Source of the DNA: Streptomyces sp. 549
GTDB lineage: Bacteria > Actinomycetota > Actinomycetes > Streptomycetales > Streptomycetaceae
DNA length: 64,000 bases
Assembly (NCBI RefSeq): GCF_030124175.1
Contig: NZ_JASKMT010000003.1
Location: 62,001 to 126,000 of the forward strand
Direction: 5' to 3'
Position 1 is the stretch's first letter. Each line of letters opens with the position of its first letter. Below are positions 10,116 to 17,846 of this stretch, piece after piece. Under the pieces are notes generated by a model that made no database searches, was not told where the DNA came from, and saw only the letters and a list, made by a program, of their open reading frames with translations. The translations under genes and the position numbers were made by a program.

Positions 10116-11039
10116 TCAGCCTCTGCGGCGCGGCGCCAGGTCGGCCACCTGGGCCCCGGCGGCCCGCAGTTGCGGTGCCGGGCCGCCGCCGGGCCCGTGG
10201 GTGCGGCGCTGCACGGGCAGCGGCACCTCGCGCCGACCGGCGCTGTCCACCGCGGGGCCGGTACCGGCCACCGCGATCTGCACGCCCTGGTCGGCGAGCG
10301 CCTGGAGTTCGGAGGCAGCCCGGTCGTCCTGCAGCGGCGGCTCGTCGGTGACCAGCCGGGTGATCAGGTCGGTGGGCACGGTCTGGAACATCGTGTCGGT
10401 GCCCAGCTTCGTGTGGTCGGCCAGCACCACCACCTCGGCGGCGGCCTGCACCAGCGCCCGGTCCACGCTGGCCGACAGCATGTTGGACGTGGACAGGCCG
10501 CGTTCGGCCGTGAGGCCGCTGCCGGAGAGGAAGGCCCGGGACACCCGCAGCCCCTGGAGGGACTGCTCGGCCCCGCTGCCCACCAGTGCGTAGTTGGAGC
10601 CGCGCAGGGTGCCGCCGGTCATGACGACCTCCACCCGGTTGGCGTGCGCGAGCGCCTGGGCCACCAGCAGGGAGTTGGTGACGACGGTGAGGCCGGGGAT
10701 GCGGGCGAGGCGGCGGGCCAGCTCCTGGGTGGTGGTGCCGGCGCCCACCACGACGGCCTCACCCTCCTCGACCAGACCGGCGGCGAGGTCGGCGATCGCC
10801 GTCTTCTCCGCGGTGGCGAGGTGCGACTTCGGCGGGAACCCGGTCTCCCGGGTGAACCCGCCCGGCAGCACCGCACCTCCGTGCCGGCGGTCGAGCAGTC
10901 CTTCTGCCTCCAGCGCGCGCACGTCACGGCGTACGGTCACTTCGGAGGTCTGGACGACGCGGGCGAGCTCACGGAGCGACACGGCTCCGTTGGCGCGCAC
11001 CATTTCTAGGATCAGTTGGCGACGTTCTGCAGCGAACAC
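10116..11039 (-). CDS. DeoR/GlpR family transcriptional regulator
   Basis: Sugar-phosphate-sensing repressor type. The N-terminal winged helix-turn-helix (ERRQLILEMVRANGAVSLREL, then VVQTSEVTVRRDVRALEAEGLL and the family RRHGGAVL) is followed by a DeoRC effector domain from about residue 75, with VVVGAGTTTQELARRL, VVTNSLLVAQAL and MTGGTLRGSNYALVG. The last 40 residues are an Arg/Pro/Gly-rich tail, longer than usual. Start GTG 11039 lies seven bases after TACTGT, a leaderless arrangement. Effectors of this family are often phosphorylated sugars, so deoxyribose- or ribose-phosphate is possible given deoC, punA and the mutase nearby. That link, and a role at the CTACGCGCGTAG sites, is inference only; its own promoter lacks the site. 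Confidence 0.9.
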   Translation of the reverse strand: MFAAERRQLILEMVRANGAVSLRELARVVQTSEVTVRRDVRALEAEGLLDRRHGGAVLPGGFTRETGFPPKSHLATAEKTAIADLAAGLVEEGEAVVVGAGTTTQELARRLARIPGLTVVTNSLLVAQALAHANRVEVVMTGGTLRGSNYALVGSGAEQSLQGLRVSRAFLSGSGLTAERGLSTSNMLSASVDRALVQAAAEVVVLADHTKLGTDTMFQTVPTDLITRLVTDEPPLQDDRAASELQALADQGVQIAVAGTGPAVDSAGRREVPLPVQRRTHGPGGGPAPQLRAAGAQVADLAPRRRG

Positions 11040-11173
11040 AGAACTGACAGTAACGCCAACGACCGTCTACTTTCAGCACTATGCGGTGATTAACCGAAGT
11101 TGTTCCGTCGCGACCGGCCCTCGTGGTATATACGGCCGACAACGCCCGGATCGGATCGCCGGGCCGGTGCGGG

Positions 11174-12595
11174 TCAGGCGTCCGCGGCCTTGCGGGTGTG
11201 CAACTGCCGCGCCACCTCGGCGAGCGAGCCGGACAGCGACGGGTACACCGTGTACGCCTTGGCGATCTGCTCCACCGTCAGGTTGTTGTCCACGGCGAGC
11301 GAGATGGGGTGGATCAGCTCGCTGGCGTGCGGCGAGACCACCACGCCGCCGACCACGATGCCGGTTCCGGGCCGGCAGAACAGCTTCACGAAGCCGTCCC
11401 TGATGCCCTGCATCTTGGCCCGCGGGTTGCGCAGCAGCGGCAGCTTGACGGCCCGCGCGTCGATCCGCCCCTCGTCGATGTCGGACTGCGAGTAGCCGAC
11501 GGTGGCGATCTCCGGGTCGGTGAAGATGTTCGCCGAGACGGTCTTCAGGTCCAGCGGCGCGACCGTCTCGCCGAGGAAGTGGTACATCGCCGTGCGGCCC
11601 TGCATCGCGGCGACCGAGGCCAGCGCGAACACGCCGGTGCAGTCACCGGCGGCGTACACCGAGGGCGCGGAGGTGCGCGAGACCTTGTCCGTCCAGATGT
11701 GGCCGGAGTCGGTCAGCTTCACCCCCGCCTCCTCCAGGCCGATGCCGGAGGTGTTGGGCACGGCGCCGACCGCCATCAGGCAGTGCGAGCCGGTGAAGAC
11801 GCGCCCGTCGTCGAGCGTCACCTCGACCCGGTCGTCCAGCCGCTTCACCGACTTGGCCCGGGAGCGGGCCATGACGTTCATGCCGCGGCGCCGGAACACG
11901 TCCTCCAGCACGGCCGCCGCGTCCGGGTCCTCGCCCGGCAGCACCCGGTCGCGGGAGGAGACCAGCGTGACCCGGGAGCCGAGCGCCTGGTAGGCGCCGG
12001 CGAACTCGGCACCGGTGACACCGGAGCCGACGACGACCAGTTCCTCGGGCAGCTCGTCCAGGTCGTAGACCTGCGTCCAGTTGAGGATGCGCTCCCCGTC
12101 CGGGCGCGCGTCGGGGATCTCCCGCGGGTGGCCGCCGGTGGCCAGCAGGACCGCGTCGGCCACCAGGGTCTCCTCGGTGCCGTCCACCGCCGTGACCACC
12201 ACCCGGCGCGAGCCGTCCGCGCCCTGGTGCGGCTCCAGCCGCCCGTGACCGCGCAGCACCCGGGCACCCGCTCGGGTGACGGAGGCGGTGATGTCGTGCG
12301 ACTGGGCCAGCGCGAGGCGCTTCACCCGGCGGTTGACCTTGCCCAGGTCCACCCCGATGGCGCGCTCGGCGGCGCTGTCGCCGACGGTGATGCCCAGCTC
12401 CTGGTAGGAGGCGTCGAAGCTGGTCATCACCTCGGCGGTGGCGATCAGCGTCTTCGAGGGCACGCAGTCGGTGAGCACCGAGGCACCGCCCAGCCCGTCG
12501 CGGTCCACGACGGTCACCTCGCCGCCGAGCTGCGCGGCCACCAGTGCCGCCTCGTAGCCGCCAGGTCCGCCGCCGATAATCACGATCCGAGTCAC
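11174..12595 (-). CDS. lpdA: NAD(P)H-quinone dehydrogenase of the LpdA (Rv3303c) type
   Basis: Flavoprotein of the disulfide-reductase superfamily. It has an N-terminal FAD Rossmann motif (VIIGGGPGGYEAAL), a central NAD(P)-binding motif (VVGSGVTGAEFAGAY), the second FAD contact (YAAGDCTG) and a C-terminal dimerisation domain ending near YPSLSGSLAEVARQL. The redox-active CxxxxC pair of true lipoamide dehydrogenases is missing: the segment reads GGASVLTDCVPSKT, with one Cys only. This matches mycobacterial LpdA, which reduces quinones, so the common label dihydrolipoamide dehydrogenase is probably wrong here. Start GTG 12595 has TGGAG upstream; reading further back adds only low-complexity residues. 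Divergent from the cyclotransferase-like gene at 12702. Confidence 0.9.
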   Translation of the reverse strand: MTRIVIIGGGPGGYEAALVAAQLGGEVTVVDRDGLGGASVLTDCVPSKTLIATAEVMTSFDASYQELGITVGDSAAERAIGVDLGKVNRRVKRLALAQSHDITASVTRAGARVLRGHGRLEPHQGADGSRRVVVTAVDGTEETLVADAVLLATGGHPREIPDARPDGERILNWTQVYDLDELPEELVVVGSGVTGAEFAGAYQALGSRVTLVSSRDRVLPGEDPDAAAVLEDVFRRRGMNVMARSRAKSVKRLDDRVEVTLDDGRVFTGSHCLMAVGAVPNTSGIGLEEAGVKLTDSGHIWTDKVSRTSAPSVYAAGDCTGVFALASVAAMQGRTAMYHFLGETVAPLDLKTVSANIFTDPEIATVGYSQSDIDEGRIDARAVKLPLLRNPRAKMQGIRDGFVKLFCRPGTGIVVGGVVVSPHASELIHPISLAVDNNLTVEQIAKAYTVYPSLSGSLAEVARQLHTRKAADA

Positions 12596-12701
12596 GTGCT
12601 CCAGTGTCTCGCACGCCGCCCGCGCGCACCCGTCCGGCCCCCCGCCCGCGCCACGGCCCGTCCGCCGCTGCCCCGCGCGCCCCTCCCGTACCCTCTTACG
12701 C

Positions 12702-13139
12702 ATGTCGCTCTACGCCGCATACGCCGGAAACCTCGATGCCCGGCTGATGTCCCGCCGCGCACCGCACTCCCCGCTGCGCGGCACCGGATGGATCTCGGGC
12801 TGGCGCCTGACGTTCGGCGGCGAGCACATGGGGTGGGAGGGCGCGCTCGTCACCATGGTCGAGGCGCCCCGGTCACAGGTCTTCGTCGCCCTGTACGACA
12901 TCGCGCCCATGGACGAGGACTCGATGGACCGCTGGGAGGGCGTCGGCCTCGACATCTACCGGCGGATGCGCATCAAGGTGCACACGCTGGACGGCGACGA
13001 GCCGGCCTGGACGTACGTGCTGAACGGCTACGAGGGCGGCCTGCCCTCGGCCCGCTACCTGGGGGAGATCGCCGACGCCGCGGAGTCCTGCGGCGCCCCG
13101 CACGACTACGTGATGGAACTGCGCAAGCGCCCCTGCTGA
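12702..13139 (+). CDS. Gamma-glutamylcyclotransferase-like protein
   Basis: 145 residues with the family's N-terminal nucleotide-loop-like stretch (LYAAYAGNLD) and the pattern expected for the GGCT barrel (GWRLTFGGEHMGWEGALVTM, VALYDI, MDRWEGV, YVLNGYEGGLPSARYLGEI). Eukaryotic relatives release 5-oxoproline from gamma-glutamyl amino acids; the actinobacterial group is uncharacterised as far as I know. ATG 12702 is seven bases after TACCCT, so it is probably leaderless and shares a short divergent promoter region with lpdA. Confidence 0.8.
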   Translation: MSLYAAYAGNLDARLMSRRAPHSPLRGTGWISGWRLTFGGEHMGWEGALVTMVEAPRSQVFVALYDIAPMDEDSMDRWEGVGLDIYRRMRIKVHTLDGDEPAWTYVLNGYEGGLPSARYLGEIADAAESCGAPHDYVMELRKRPC

Positions 13140-13249
13140 CGGCCGCTCCCCCGGCGTGCGCCCGGCGTCGGCCGTGCCGCCGGAGGCGTCGGAAAGTACC
13201 GCGAACCGGTCCCTCGGTTTGTGGTTTCCACCGTACTCGCGCCGCCTTT

Positions 13250-13261
13250 CTACGCGCGTAG
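13250..13261. promoter_or_regulatory. CTACGCGCGTAG operator, punA promoter
   Basis: Perfect 12-bp palindrome. The putative -10 TACCCT is at 13274-13279 and transcription should start at the GTG (13286), so the palindrome covers the -35 position. One of five copies in the window, all at nucleoside genes. Confidence 0.75.
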
Positions 13262-13285
13262 GCGAAGAGCGGTTACCCTCGTCGC

Positions 13286-14098
13286 GTGAACGCATCCGAT
13301 ATCACCGCCGACCCCCATGGTGCCGCCGAAGCCGCCGCCGCCCGCCTGCGCGAGCTGACGGGCGACGAGAGCCACGACGTCGCCCTGGTGATGGGTTCCG
13401 GCTGGGTACCCGCCGCCGAGGCTCTCGGCCGCCCCGAGCACGAGTTCCCCGTCACCGAGCTGCCCGGCTTCCCGCCGCCCGCCGTGGCCGGGCACGCCGG
13501 CAAGATCCGCTCGTACCGGATCGGCGACCGCCGGGCCCTGGTCTTCCTGGGCCGCACGCACTACTACGAGGGCCGCGGCGTCGCCGCCGTCGCCCACGGG
13601 GTGCGCACCGCGGTCGCCGCCGGCTGCCGCACGATCGTGCTCACCAACGGCTGCGGCGGCCTGCGCGAGGGCATGCGGCCGGGCCAGCCGGTGCTGATCA
13701 GCGATCACATCAACATGACGGCCACCTCACCCATCGCGGGCGCCAACTTCGTGGACCTCACCGGCCTGTACTCGCCGCGCCTGCGCGCCGTGTGCCAGGA
13801 GGTGGACCCCTCCCTGGAGGAGGGCGTCTACGTGCAGTTCCCCGGCCCGCACTACGAGACGCCGGCCGAGATCAACATGGTCCGCGCCATCGGCGGCGAC
13901 CTGGTCGGCATGTCCACCGTGCTGGAGGCCATCGCCGCCCGCGAGGCGGGCGCGGAGGTGCTCGGCATCTCCCTGGTGACCAACCTCGCCGCCGGCATGA
14001 CCGGCGAACCCCTCAACCACGAGGAGGTGCTCCAGGCCGGCCGGGACTCCGCCGTGCGCATGGGCACCCTGCTGGCCAAGGTCCTCGGCCGGCTCTGA
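13286..14098 (+). CDS. punA: Purine nucleoside phosphorylase (PNP-I, trimeric type)
   Basis: Phosphorolysis of inosine, guanosine and their deoxy forms to free base and (deoxy)ribose-1-phosphate. 270 residues. Motifs: VALVMGSGW (phosphate loop), [48 protein letters not shown] (base-binding Glu region) and [10 protein letters not shown]. The substrate is consistent with the mutase encoded 115 bases downstream, which can convert ribose-1-phosphate to ribose-5-phosphate. GTG 13286 is seven bases after TACCCT, a leaderless start, with the CTACGCGCGTAG palindrome over the -35 region. Probably co-transcribed with the mutase. Confidence 0.95.
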   Translation: MNASDITADPHGAAEAAAARLRELTGDESHDVALVMGSGWVPAAEALGRPEHEFPVTELPGFPPPAVAGHAGKIRSYRIGDRRALVFLGRTHYYEGRGVAAVAHGVRTAVAAGCRTIVLTNGCGGLREGMRPGQPVLISDHINMTATSPIAGANFVDLTGLYSPRLRAVCQEVDPSLEEGVYVQFPGPHYETPAEINMVRAIGGDLVGMSTVLEAIAAREAGAEVLGISLVTNLAAGMTGEPLNHEEVLQAGRDSAVRMGTLLAKVLGRL

Positions 14099-14213
14099 CC
14101 GACCCCCGACAGACGGCCCGGCCCGGCCGACCACCGCGTCAAGCCGCGGCGGGCGGGGCACCCGTGCCGCCCGCGCGGCACGCAACGCACATCACTCGCG
14201 AGAGGCAGGGACC

Positions 14214-15986
14214 GTGACCCACAGGGACGACGCGAGCACGCGCGTCACCGCGGACGAGGCGGCGGCGCAGCAGGGCTTGTCGGGGGAGCAGGTGGCGACC
14301 GGAGGCACGGTCGCCGCCGAGGACTCGAGCAGCGCCGCCGAGCAGGCGCGGCGGTGGCTGGCGGAGGACCCTGACCCGCAGACCCGGCAGGAGCTCGCCG
14401 ACCTGCTGGAGCGCGCCGGGAGCGAGCAGGCGGCCGGCGAGGAGCTGGCCGCGCGGTTCGCCGGCACGCTCCAGTTCGGCACCGCCGGGCTGCGCGGTGA
14501 GCTGGGCGCCGGGCCGATGCGCATGAACCGGGCCGTCGTCATCCGTGCCGCGGCCGGGCTCGCCGCCTACCTGCGGGCCGAGGGCCACGACGGCGGGCTG
14601 GTCGTCATCGGCTACGACGCCCGGTACCGCAGCGAGGACTTCGCCCGGGACACCGCGGCCGTGGTGAGGGCCGCCGGCCTGCGGGCGGCGCTGCTGCCCC
14701 GGCCGCTGCCCACGCCGGTGCTGGCGTACGCCGTCCGGCACCTGGGCGGGGTGGCGGGGGTCATGGTCACCGCCAGCCACAACCCGCCGCAGGACAACGG
14801 CTACAAGGTCTACCTGGGCACGGGCTCGCAGATCGTTCCCCCGGCCGACGTGGACATCGCCGCGCAGATCGCCGCCGTCGGCTCACTCGCGGACGTGCCG
14901 CGCGCCGAGTCTGGCTGGGAGGTGCTCGGCGAGGACGTCGTCGACGCCTACCTCGACCGGGCGGTGTCGGTGGTCGCACAGGACGCGCCGCGCGACCTGA
15001 AGGTGGTGCACACCGCGCTGCACGGCGTCGGCACCGCGACGCTCGTGGAGGCGTTCACCCGGGCGGGGTTCCCCGCGCCGCTGACCGTCGCCGAGCAGGC
15101 CGAGCCGGACCCGGACTTCCCGACGGTGGCGTTCCCCAACCCGGAGGAGCCCGGCGCGATGGACCTGGCGTTCGCGGCGGCCCGCCGCGAGCAGCCGGAC
15201 CTGGTCGTCGCCAACGACCCGGACGCGGACCGCTGCGCGGTCGCCGTGCCCGACGCGTCCGCCGAAGGCGGCTGGCGCATGCTGCACGGCGACGAGGTCG
15301 GTGCGCTGCTCGCCTCCCACCTGGTCTCCCGCGGCGCCACCGGCACGTTCGCCGAGTCGATCGTCTCCTCCAGTCTGCTGGGCCGGATCGCCGCGGCGGC
15401 CGGGCTCGCCCACGAGGAGACGCTGACCGGCTTCAAGTGGATCGCCCGCGTCGACGGCCTGGCCTACGGCTACGAGGAGGCGCTGGGCTACTGCGTCGAC
15501 CCCGAGGGTGTACGCGACAAGGACGGCGTCACCGCCGCGCTGCTGATCGCCGAGCTGGCCGCGGCACGCAAGGCCGCCGGGGGCACGCTGACGGGCCTGC
15601 TGGACGAGCTGGCCGTGGCCCACGGGCTGCACTCCACCGGCCAGCTGTCGGTCCGCGTCTCCGACCTGTCCCTGATCGCCGACGCCATGGGTCGGCTGCG
15701 CGGCAACCCGCCGACCGAGCTGGCCGGGCTGACGGTGGAGTCGGCCGAGGACCTCACCCTGGGCTCGGACAAGCTGCCGCCGACCGACGGGCTGCGCTAC
15801 CGCCTGGGCGGTGAGCTGACCGCACGGGTGATCGTGCGGCCCAGCGGCACCGAGCCCAAGCTGAAGTGCTACCTGGAGGTCGTGGTTCCGGTCGCGGACG
15901 CCGCCGCGCTGCCGGCGGCGCGCCAGCGGGCCGACGCGGCGCTGGACCGGCTGCGCACCGACCTGGCCGCCGCAGCCGGCATCTGA
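14214..15986 (+). CDS. Phosphohexomutase/phosphopentomutase family protein
   Basis: About 590 residues, alpha-D-phosphohexomutase fold. The phosphoserine loop VTASHNPPQDNGYKVY is intact, the metal loop DPDADRCAV is present, the sugar-binding loop is GYEEALGY, and the C-terminal phosphate-binding loop is VRPSGTEPKLK. The N-terminal 60 residues are Ala/Glu-rich and variable. Often labelled phosphomannomutase; its place behind purine nucleoside phosphorylase makes phosphopentomutase (ribose-1-phosphate to ribose-5-phosphate) the more likely job, as for PGM2-like enzymes of this subgroup. GTG 14214 follows GAGAGGCAGGGACC, a good ribosome site. A six-base inverted repeat (GTGCCG/CGGCAC, 14164-14181) lies upstream. 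Confidence 0.9.
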   Translation: MTHRDDASTRVTADEAAAQQGLSGEQVATGGTVAAEDSSSAAEQARRWLAEDPDPQTRQELADLLERAGSEQAAGEELAARFAGTLQFGTAGLRGELGAGPMRMNRAVVIRAAAGLAAYLRAEGHDGGLVVIGYDARYRSEDFARDTAAVVRAAGLRAALLPRPLPTPVLAYAVRHLGGVAGVMVTASHNPPQDNGYKVYLGTGSQIVPPADVDIAAQIAAVGSLADVPRAESGWEVLGEDVVDAYLDRAVSVVAQDAPRDLKVVHTALHGVGTATLVEAFTRAGFPAPLTVAEQAEPDPDFPTVAFPNPEEPGAMDLAFAAARREQPDLVVANDPDADRCAVAVPDASAEGGWRMLHGDEVGALLASHLVSRGATGTFAESIVSSSLLGRIAAAAGLAHEETLTGFKWIARVDGLAYGYEEALGYCVDPEGVRDKDGVTAALLIAELAAARKAAGGTLTGLLDELAVAHGLHSTGQLSVRVSDLSLIADAMGRLRGNPPTELAGLTVESAEDLTLGSDKLPPTDGLRYRLGGELTARVIVRPSGTEPKLKCYLEVVVPVADAAALPAARQRADAALDRLRTDLAAAAGI

Positions 15987-16074
15987 CCGCGCCCGGCTGC
16001 CCCCCGTCCCTCCGGCCGCCTCTCCGCCCGTCCGCCCCTCCGCTCTCCTGTGGCGGGGCGGGCGGGCGGTGCCG

Positions 16075-16608
16075 TCACCAGACGTCGCCGTCCCGCCAGT
16101 CGCAGGTCAGCTCACCGGTGAGCGCCAGCGGCACGGAACCGGGCAGCACGAACACCCCGCCGTCGTCGTCGGGGGTGGGCTGCGGTCCGCCGGGGCCCAG
16201 CACGGACGTCGGGCCCCGCCAGCGCTGCCAGCCGCGCGCGGCGTAGAACCCCAGGGCCTGCTCGCTGGAGCTGAGCGCGCCCAGCTGGTAGCCGCCGCGC
16301 ACCAGGTGCTCAACGGCGTCCATCAGCCGCGCGCCGAGGCCGCGTCCGCGGTGGCCCGCGTGCACCGCCACACCCTCCACGTAGCCGGCGCGCAGCGACC
16401 GGCCGCGGTGCAGCAGCCTGCGCTGCACCACGCAGGCGTGCCCCACGGTCCTGCCGCCCTCGCGGGCGAGCACGTGCATGCCGCCCAGGCCGTGGTCCCA
16501 GTCGTGGTCGTCGAAGTCGCCGTCGAACGCCTCGGTGAGCAGCGCGCGGACGGCGGCGAGTTCCGCGGTGTCCAGCTGGGCGGTGTGCGCGACGGTCAGG
16601 CCGGCCAT
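16075..16608 (-). CDS. Aminoglycoside 2'-N-acetyltransferase-like GNAT protein, AAC(2')-I type
   Basis: 177 residues, the length of the mycobacterial AAC(2')-I enzymes. It shares their diagnostic blocks: GDFDDHDWDHGLGGMH near residue 30, GYVEGVAV followed by the acetyl-CoA loop HRGRGLGARL, YQLGALSSS, then GPTSVLGPGGPQPTPDDDGG and the C-terminal CDWRDGDVW. AAC(2')-I acetylates the 2'-amino group of aminoglycosides such as gentamicin and tobramycin; mycobacterial copies are chromosomal and may have another native substrate. ATG 16608 follows AGGAGGGAG. It is a single gene between the mutase and a PH-domain membrane protein, with no resistance cassette or mobile element around it. Whether it confers resistance cannot be told here. 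Confidence 0.85.
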   Translation of the reverse strand: MAGLTVAHTAQLDTAELAAVRALLTEAFDGDFDDHDWDHGLGGMHVLAREGGRTVGHACVVQRRLLHRGRSLRAGYVEGVAVHAGHRGRGLGARLMDAVEHLVRGGYQLGALSSSEQALGFYAARGWQRWRGPTSVLGPGGPQPTPDDDGGVFVLPGSVPLALTGELTCDWRDGDVW

Positions 16609-16722
16609 ACCGGCTCCCTCCTGCGGTGGCGGTGGTGGTGGTGGCTGTTACGGCCGTGGCTGTTGTGTCGGCCGGCGGCGGGCCCGGCCGGGGCGCCCGG
16701 CGGGCGGGGCGTGCCGGGGCGC

Positions 16723-17337
16723 TCAGCCGGCCAGAAGGGCGACGAGCAGGGCGAGGGCGCCCGCGGCGGCCGGGCCCAGGATCTCGTACGCCCAGCGCAC
16801 CGACACACTGCCGGTGCGGTCCGCGCGCTGCCGCGCCAGCTCGCGCAGCTCGCCGATCGCCTCGTCCGAGGGCGCCTGCCGCTCGGTGCTGATGTCCTCC
16901 ACCCGGCCCATGCCCAGCAGGCCGCCGGGCGGGCGCCCGGAACTGATCCGCTCGTTGTGCCGGTTGGCCTTCTTGCGCTCGCGCAGCGACACCGGGATGG
17001 CCCACAGCTGGTAGGTGGCGCCGTCCGCGAGGACCTCGCTGGAGTAGCCGGACCGCACGGTGGCGACGGACGCCCACGGCAGTTCCACGGTCCGGAAGGG
17101 GTTGCGGACCCGCAGCCGGTCCTCGCCGGCGAGCACCGCCGGGCGCAGCGTGAAGGCGACCACGAGCGGCACGGCCAGCAGCAGCGCCGCCGCGGCGACC
17201 AACGGGGTGCTGCCCTCCCCGCGGATCATGGCGTCGCCGCCCAGCCAGGCCGCCAGGCCAAGCATCAGCACTCCCCCGGCCACGGCGGTGCCGGAACGGT
17301 AGACGCGTTCTGCGGGGGCGGTGGGCTCACTGGTCAT
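16723..17337 (-). CDS. Membrane protein with bacterial PH domain
   Basis: Two N-terminal hydrophobic helices (about residues 15-35 and 45-65), a PH-like beta domain (LRVRNPFRTVELPWASVATVRSGYSSEVL...YQLWAIPVSL) with the family's Leu-Pro-Trp turn, then a cytosolic stretch and a C-terminal helix (ILGPAAAGALALLVALLAG). Function unknown; PH-domain membrane proteins of this group are common in actinobacteria. ATG 17337 lies six bases after CAGAAT, so it looks leaderless; the open frame extends nine codons further back without support. Confidence 0.8.
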   Translation of the reverse strand: MTSEPTAPAERVYRSGTAVAGGVLMLGLAAWLGGDAMIRGEGSTPLVAAAALLLAVPLVVAFTLRPAVLAGEDRLRVRNPFRTVELPWASVATVRSGYSSEVLADGATYQLWAIPVSLRERKKANRHNERISSGRPPGGLLGMGRVEDISTERQAPSDEAIGELRELARQRADRTGSVSVRWAYEILGPAAAGALALLVALLAG

Positions 17338-17436
17338 GCACCGATTCTGCCCGACCGTCCGCATCGCGGACGTTGCGGTCCCGCATCGTTCGCCCGACCG
17401 GCCGCCCGGCCCGGCGCGGGACAGCCCCGGGCCGGG

Positions 17437-17676
17437 TCAGGCCGACGCGAGCAGGGTGACGGTGCCGGCGATCACCACGGCGGCCAGGATGGCCCAGCGC
17501 TCGGTGCGGTGCAGGAAGGCCGAGCCGCCGGAGCGGCGCTGCTGCCGGTGGACCACGACGGAGAAGCCGATCACCGCGGGCACGGTGAGCCAGGCGTTGA
17601 CCTGGAAGGCGCCGATGACCGCCAGTACCGCGAGCGCGCCGATGAGGGCGGCGACAGGACGTACGGGAAGTGTCAT
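17437..17676 (-). CDS. Small membrane protein, unknown function
   Basis: 79 residues with probably three hydrophobic segments: one at the N terminus (VAALIGALAVLAVIGAF), one centred on LTVPAVIGFSVVV, and one at the C terminus (WAILAAVVIAGTVTLLA), with a basic loop HRQQRR between the last two. ATG 17676 is placed seven bases after TATGGT, giving a leaderless message. It follows the PH-domain gene's promoter region on the same strand. No family is recognised. Confidence 0.7.
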   Translation of the reverse strand: MTLPVRPVAALIGALAVLAVIGAFQVNAWLTVPAVIGFSVVVHRQQRRSGGSAFLHRTERWAILAAVVIAGTVTLLASA

Positions 17677-17846
17677 GGCCGCCACCATAGACGAGGCTTT
17701 TGTCATGCATCGACCGACTCGCCCCGTCGCACCCCCGCCGCTTCACCGGGACGGCTGCGCCCGGTCCGGCTGTTAGGTTCGGTGGCCACATCGACAGGGG
17801 GCGCCGTGGACCGCACAGGGGTGGGCCGAGAGGCCGAGGTGGCCCG

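Noticed and set aside
14164..14181. GTGCCG/CGGCAC repeat before the mutase as another nucleoside operator
   Set aside because: Different sequence from CTACGCGCGTAG, short arms, and the mutase probably follows punA in one transcript.
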